Assembly (NCBI GenBank): GCA_949130485.1
Contig: OX422185.1
Coordinates: 525,501-589,500, forward strand
DNA length: 64,000 bases
Source: Agelas oroides
Taxonomy: Eukaryota; Porifera; Demospongiae; Agelasida; Agelasidae
Reading direction: 5' to 3'
Under the pieces are notes generated by a model. It was not told where the DNA came from and did not search any database. It saw only the letters and a program-made list of their open reading frames with translations. The position numbers were made by a program, and so were the translations under genes. Shown piece after piece: positions 60,051-64,000 of this stretch. Numbering within the stretch: the first letter of the stretch is position 1; every line of letters begins with the position of its first letter.

Positions 60051-60113
60051 ATGGAACTGGATCCAGACATGTTGAGTGGACCTGAAGAAGCTCAGTATAA
60101 AGTCCCTTGTGAG
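60051..60113 (+). CDS. Candidate first coding exon
   Basis: ATG at 60051 opens 21 codons (MELDPDMLSGPEEAQYKVPC and E) followed directly by gtaaac, a plausible donor. It lies just inside the left inverted repeat, a position where transposase genes often begin. No following exon could be recognised on the + strand, so function is unknown and the call is weak. Confidence 0.25.
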
Positions 60114-61553
60114 GTAAACTTTCACTTACAGCTTGCTATAGTTTTACGGGTCGTGGTTTTATACTTATAGTAACTCTGTGAACTAAATGCAGCATAATTT
60201 CTGGACCTGAAGAGGTTCAGTACTTTTTTCATGCCTTTTTTCTAGCGGAATAATACCTACAGTGCAACAGCTAGCTAGCTGTAACTCCTGGTTATAGAAG
60301 TAAATGTTTATCTACATGCTGTATGAGTTACTAGTCTAGTCTTTCTCGCTCAGGTCTAGCTTCGCCAGTCTAGTGAGCCATGTACAGATTTTTTTATACA
60401 AAGTTCTAGTTTCCATGTGATGAACTAAATGTTTACCTACAATTTGAGTACAAGAACAAATTTTGTGTGAGTATCTTGGGGTACGGTTTCACTTGACCGC
60501 ATTATTTAAGATACTAGAAACTTGTCCCTCAGCAAGTCATGCAAAACAGTTGCTGAAAGGCATGCAGCAAAACAAAACACCAGAGAAAATCACATAGTCT
60601 GTGCAACATTTTAACAAGAATGCTGAACTCTAGCATACATAGACTATTTCAGAGAAAACTGCTTTCGCAAACTGAATCATGCACAGTGCAATCTGTCGAA
60701 GTGTACTCCCAAAGTAGTCTCATTGCCATACTTTCAAAAAGCGCAAATGTCTCATGTTCTGAGTATTGTCAAATGGAATGGTGCTTACTACACAAAGAAT
60801 GTCATAATTGCATTTAAAAAATATTGATCTCAAAACGGTTTAGTGCTTGTGCATCATGATTCACAAAAGATCAAGAAGGCTATAAACTTTATTGGGCCAG
60901 TGGTAACAGGGTACTAGACACATTCTCTACGGTTGAAAAGATGACAATCTGTTGCTTATGCCATGCTAACATAATTTTGCCTTCTGCAATCCGATTGAAG
61001 CTCTCAAATTCGAGAGTGGCTACGTCCCAAGTGACAAAAATGTCACTCAGAACACCAGACCCTCTTTGTACACATACGTGAAGGTTTGTTCCTGGTACAT
61101 CCGAACTCTGTCCTCAATCTCCATCTGAGGCACTCTTGCACGTTTGCTTACAGTCAAACTGGAAGAACATTTAGCATCTTCTTTAGTTTACCTTGCTCAT
61201 CACAAAAGCCTCTCTGCCCCAAGTTTCCATGACTATGTTCTCGTTTGGGGTACAGTGTGTGTCAAATTTCTTCACAAACTAGCACAAGCCTGATGCTAAG
61301 ACACTTATCCTGGTTTCTATCCAACTTTTAATATGCTGCTTGCAGTTTCTGCTCTGGAAACAGCAAACAGCCAACGATGCGTACATGACTACATGCCCTG
61401 AGTTAGGCTTGCAGCCTAACTCATTTCCAGGCTCCACTAATAGGCTTGCAATAAATCAAGTGAGGATACACTGAGAGTCTGGGAAGGAGGCTACACTTTA
61501 TCATATATATTAACCCACAAAAACATGAGGAATCCTGTCTAACTGGGACCTTA

Positions 61554-61832
61554 GTCTTACAAGGGGTAGTCACTTACATGTAGAAGCATTTGTGACCGGG
61601 AATCAAGCAATCAAAGCCCCCTTTTGGGGCCGATCAAGGGATTAAGAACTGATGGGATCAAGAACACACAGCTGCAATTTGACCTTTGACCCTTTGAAAA
61701 TCAAGCGCTCAAGAGCCTCAGAAGGGAACAATCAAGCGATTCAGCACATTGTTTGCTGATCAAAAGCCTTGATCCCGGTCGCAAATGCTTGAATAGACGA
61801 CATGTAAGTTACCTCCCCGTTGGTCTTACACT
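61554..61832. mobile_element. Small MITE with ends gtcttacaaggggtagtcac
   Basis: The first 50 bases (to gcatttgtgaccggga) are inverted at the right end (tcccggtcgcaaatgc ... cttac). It has no coding capacity. Confidence 0.6.
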
Positions 61833-62065
61833 GTAATAAACTCTTGGTCATAGTAGGTAACAGGTTAGCTCACAAGCTAGGGATGAGCCTGAGCACAGTA
61901 TTCAATATTAAAATACTGACTGAACCTGTTGGTTTTTTTTACACGAGTCCAGCATAAGCTACATAATTTTCTTGCTATAAAATTAAGTTGCACAATCTCT
62001 TTGAACACAATACAGACTACCTGATGTCTTGTCCAACTGGTGTTTTGTTGCTGCATGCCCTCCAG

Positions 62066-62138
62066 TAGTCTCGCAAGCCAGACCCACTTCTGCAAGAGAG
62101 GGAAGGGTTAGCGGAAGTGGGTCTGGCTTACGAGACTA
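62066..62138. mobile_element. 73-bp hairpin MITE with perfect 9-bp target duplication
   Basis: The ends TAGTCTCGCAAGCCAGACCC and the complementary GGGTCTGGCTTACGAGACTA form a tight hairpin. gccctccag flanks it at 62057-62065 and 62139-62147. Terminal sequence and duplication length tie it to the TAGCCTCG family. It lies inside the 59965-62298 element. Confidence 0.85.
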
Positions 62139-62399
62139 GCCCTCCAGCAACATGTGCCACAACCCTTCGCAGAGAGGTGTGGCTTGTGGGACTACATGTC
62201 TGGATCCGGTACTGTGGCGCTCTGCGCGCGCAATGCGCTATGCGCACATTACAGTTTATGACTTCATCACATGGAGTTGGGTGAACTTAGTGAACCCCGC
62301 GTCCAGTATAATACACGGAAACGGAAGAGCATGAAAAACGGGGAAGGCCTGGTCTCATTCATCACGTGAGTGACGTCAGGTGGACGCGAAAATGACGTA

Positions 62400-63220
62400 A
62401 ATACTTAGTGATACGCTCAATGATATAATCATCATAGCAGCCCACAACGAAAGGTGAAATCAATTTACAAATGAACTCACTCAGTAGGTGAGTTCTAAAT
62501 GGACAACTAGGGCATCTGATGCACAAAATGTTTTGGCATGAGACTGGATCTCAATGGAGAATTCTTCCCAAATTCTGTGTGAGCAATTGAAGGACTAAAA
62601 GTTTAATGGAGCATAATGAGATACTTTTGAAAGCATAATTAGAAAATGTGAGAAGCATAATATGCAGAAGCCTATTCAGGAATAGCTATATTCGTTCATT
62701 TAGAGCAGCATCTACTGAATGTCAAAACAAAAAAGAGCCTCTTTCATCTTGCTTGATCACTTCAATCAACTACTAATAGTCGCTAAATTGTGCATTAGAA
62801 GCTTCAAAGGAATAGGGTTGTTGCATGTCGGTGTATTCAAAACATTTTCCAACACACCCACTCAAATAATGTTCAGATTCCCGAGTAGAGGGGTAGAATT
62901 TACTGCTGTAAGGCGATTGCTACATAATTCACAATCTCACAATCTCATTGCCTGTGCTGTGCATCACTCAAGTGCTTAGAACTACATTCATTTTGTTCAT
63001 TTATCCTCCAGAGCAAGACCCATTTCAGCTGAAGACCTGCAAACAACCAATGAAACTAGCAGCAAAGTGTGAACCAAGTGCGCAAGACGTTTCCTCTCCC
63101 TCCTCCTTTTCTTCTCTCCTTCTCTCCCTCTCTTACTCCTCTCTCACTTCCTTTTTATCTCCCTTTCTCATTCCTTTGTGGTGTTGACTGTGAGAAAACA
63201 TTCTCACACAGCCCCTGAGT
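62400..63220. other. No gene recognised; pyrimidine-rich tract
   Basis: Only short anonymous open frames are present, and 63085-63180 is almost pure C/T. A small hairpin (gagaaaacattctcac) lies at about 63191. Confidence 0.5.
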
Positions 63221-63811
63221 TAGGGACACCTCGCTATAACGGACAAAATGTTGGGTCCCAATGGTGTCCGTTATAGAGGGGTTCCACTGTACTGCAATCT
63301 GATTGTGCTATGATAATTCTGCAGCAGATACAAAATGAAATAGACAACACAACACACAAACATGCTTCTATCAAACGTACATGTGGTGGGAAGGTTGTGT
63401 CCTTTCCGGTATATTTCCGGTAGGCGTGGTACGCGTAATCCGGCTGTTGAGTACGACGTGGCTGCGTTTTCAGAGCTTTCCTTTGTTGTACGCTGGCAGG
63501 GAGGGCTAAGCAGAGGCTAGTACTACGAGTAACAGCACTAATCTAATGTCAAGTTGTTAATTACAGCAGCGATGTTGGACAATCTTGCTGAAAAGGTCGA
63601 CGAGTGTCCGCTAAATTGGGGTCGTTGAGTATTGCTTGCATACAATTGGGACCGCGAAAACTGTCCGTTATACGGAGTACCGGGGTGTCCGCTATTCAGG
63701 GGTTGCTTAAGTATTGAAGTGAATGGAAGGACAGTCGGGACTTTCAGAATTGTCCGTTATATCATGGGTGTCCACTTTTTAGGGGTGTCCGTTAAGAAGG
63801 GTTCCACTGTA
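63221..63811. mobile_element. Fragments of the TACAGTGGAACCCC MITE family
   Basis: 63221-63291 and about 63605-63811 each end in GGGGTTCCACTGTA or GGGTTCCACTGTA and share tccgttatagaggggttcc-type interiors with 26214-26444. They are two partial or composite copies separated by about 310 bp of unrelated sequence. Confidence 0.65.
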
Positions 63812-64000
63812 GTAGTACAACATTTGACTGCCAATCAAAAGATCAAGACACACCAGTTGCCACTGGAAACAGTTCCTTTCTCCACTTACCAAGGTCAAAG
63901 TAGATTAGTACATTAGAGGCCTGACTTGTGCTGGTGATCGATGGACAAGACCACTGACTGCGTCTACATCAGGTTCCAACCTTGGTCTAGGGGGCCGGGC

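Larger units (their letters stand above)
59965..62298. mobile_element. 2.3-kb TIR element (GGGGTTCACTAAGTTCACC ends) nested in the MITE
   Basis: The left end GGGGTTCACTAAGTTCACC and right end GGTGAACTTAGTGAACCCC belong to inverted repeats of about 85 bp (also sharing ccatgtg.tga and gcgcattgcgc). Flanks gcgttcagta (59955-59964) and gcgtccagta (62299-62308) match at 9 of 10 bases, a likely 8-10-bp target duplication. No transposase was recognised, though a small ATG exon sits just inside the left end. Confidence 0.75.
59912..62357. mobile_element. TAGCCTCG-family MITE split by a second TIR element
   Basis: The left half (59912-59964, TAGCCTCGTTCCCAGGCC to gcgttcagta) and right half (62299-62357, gcgtccagta to ggggaaggcctgg) together match the intact MITE at 56430-56537. 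The 2.3-kb sequence between them is a separate insertion. Confidence 0.7.

Overview
The window looks like an accessory stretch of an invertebrate animal genome, most like a sponge (Porifera, probably a demosponge). Reasons: short phase-coherent introns (often 60-150 bp), SRCR and IgGFc-binding-type domains, a NACHT-LRR (NLR) gene, a multi-TM beta-helix family, and Roc/COR, ankyrin, Ig and DEATH domains combined in ways typical of sponge and cnidarian innate-immunity repertoires, plus a dense load of eukaryotic transposons. There is no operon-like or bacterial structure. The taxon call is inference from gene content.

Layout. 1-6700 (+): the 3' part of a receptor or secreted gene built from two tandem units, each an IgGFc-binding-type exon of 1320 bp followed by an SRCR domain split over two exons. 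One SRCR intron carries a 189-bp minisatellite. 7632-10050 (+): a frameshift-ridden beta-helix/multi-TM gene. 10050-13740: low-complexity sequence and a foldback element that ends 9 bp from the NLR stop codon. 13746-21071 (-): an NLR whose probable first visible exon encodes a nucleoside-phosphorylase (PNP/MTA-SAH nucleosidase-like) domain, giving a PNP-NACHT-LRR model. 21200-34200: transposon-rich (TA-target MITEs, a decayed LINE, a Helitron gene with a 69-bp coding minisatellite, old tandem duplications). 34225-34505 (-): a DEATH-domain terminal exon. 35101-42843: a 7.7-kb terminal-inverted-repeat element with a perfect 9-bp target duplication, holding a 4.3-kb satellite whose monomers carry splice-site-like signals. 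43041-43499 (-): two CCP/sushi exons. 44212-56085 (-): at least 15 visible exons reading PNP - unknown helical domain - 15 ankyrin repeats - Roc/COR GTPase - 7 Ig domains - transmembrane segment. 56650-59730: a broken Ty3/gypsy element carrying an antisense PHD/Ulp1-like exon. 59912-63811: nested TIR elements.

How the parts may fit together: the two minus-strand genes share a near-duplicate PNP exon of exactly 900 bp (phase 1-1), once next to NACHT-LRR and once next to Ank-Roc/COR-Ig-TM. PNP domains are known N-terminal modules of fungal NLRs and occur in bacterial defence proteins, so the region reads as a shuffling ground where one enzymatic effector exon is paired with different sensor and switch modules. 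Gene models that cross introns are inferred from splice-site motifs and phase, not from transcripts. One junction (Ank to Roc/COR) does not close in phase.
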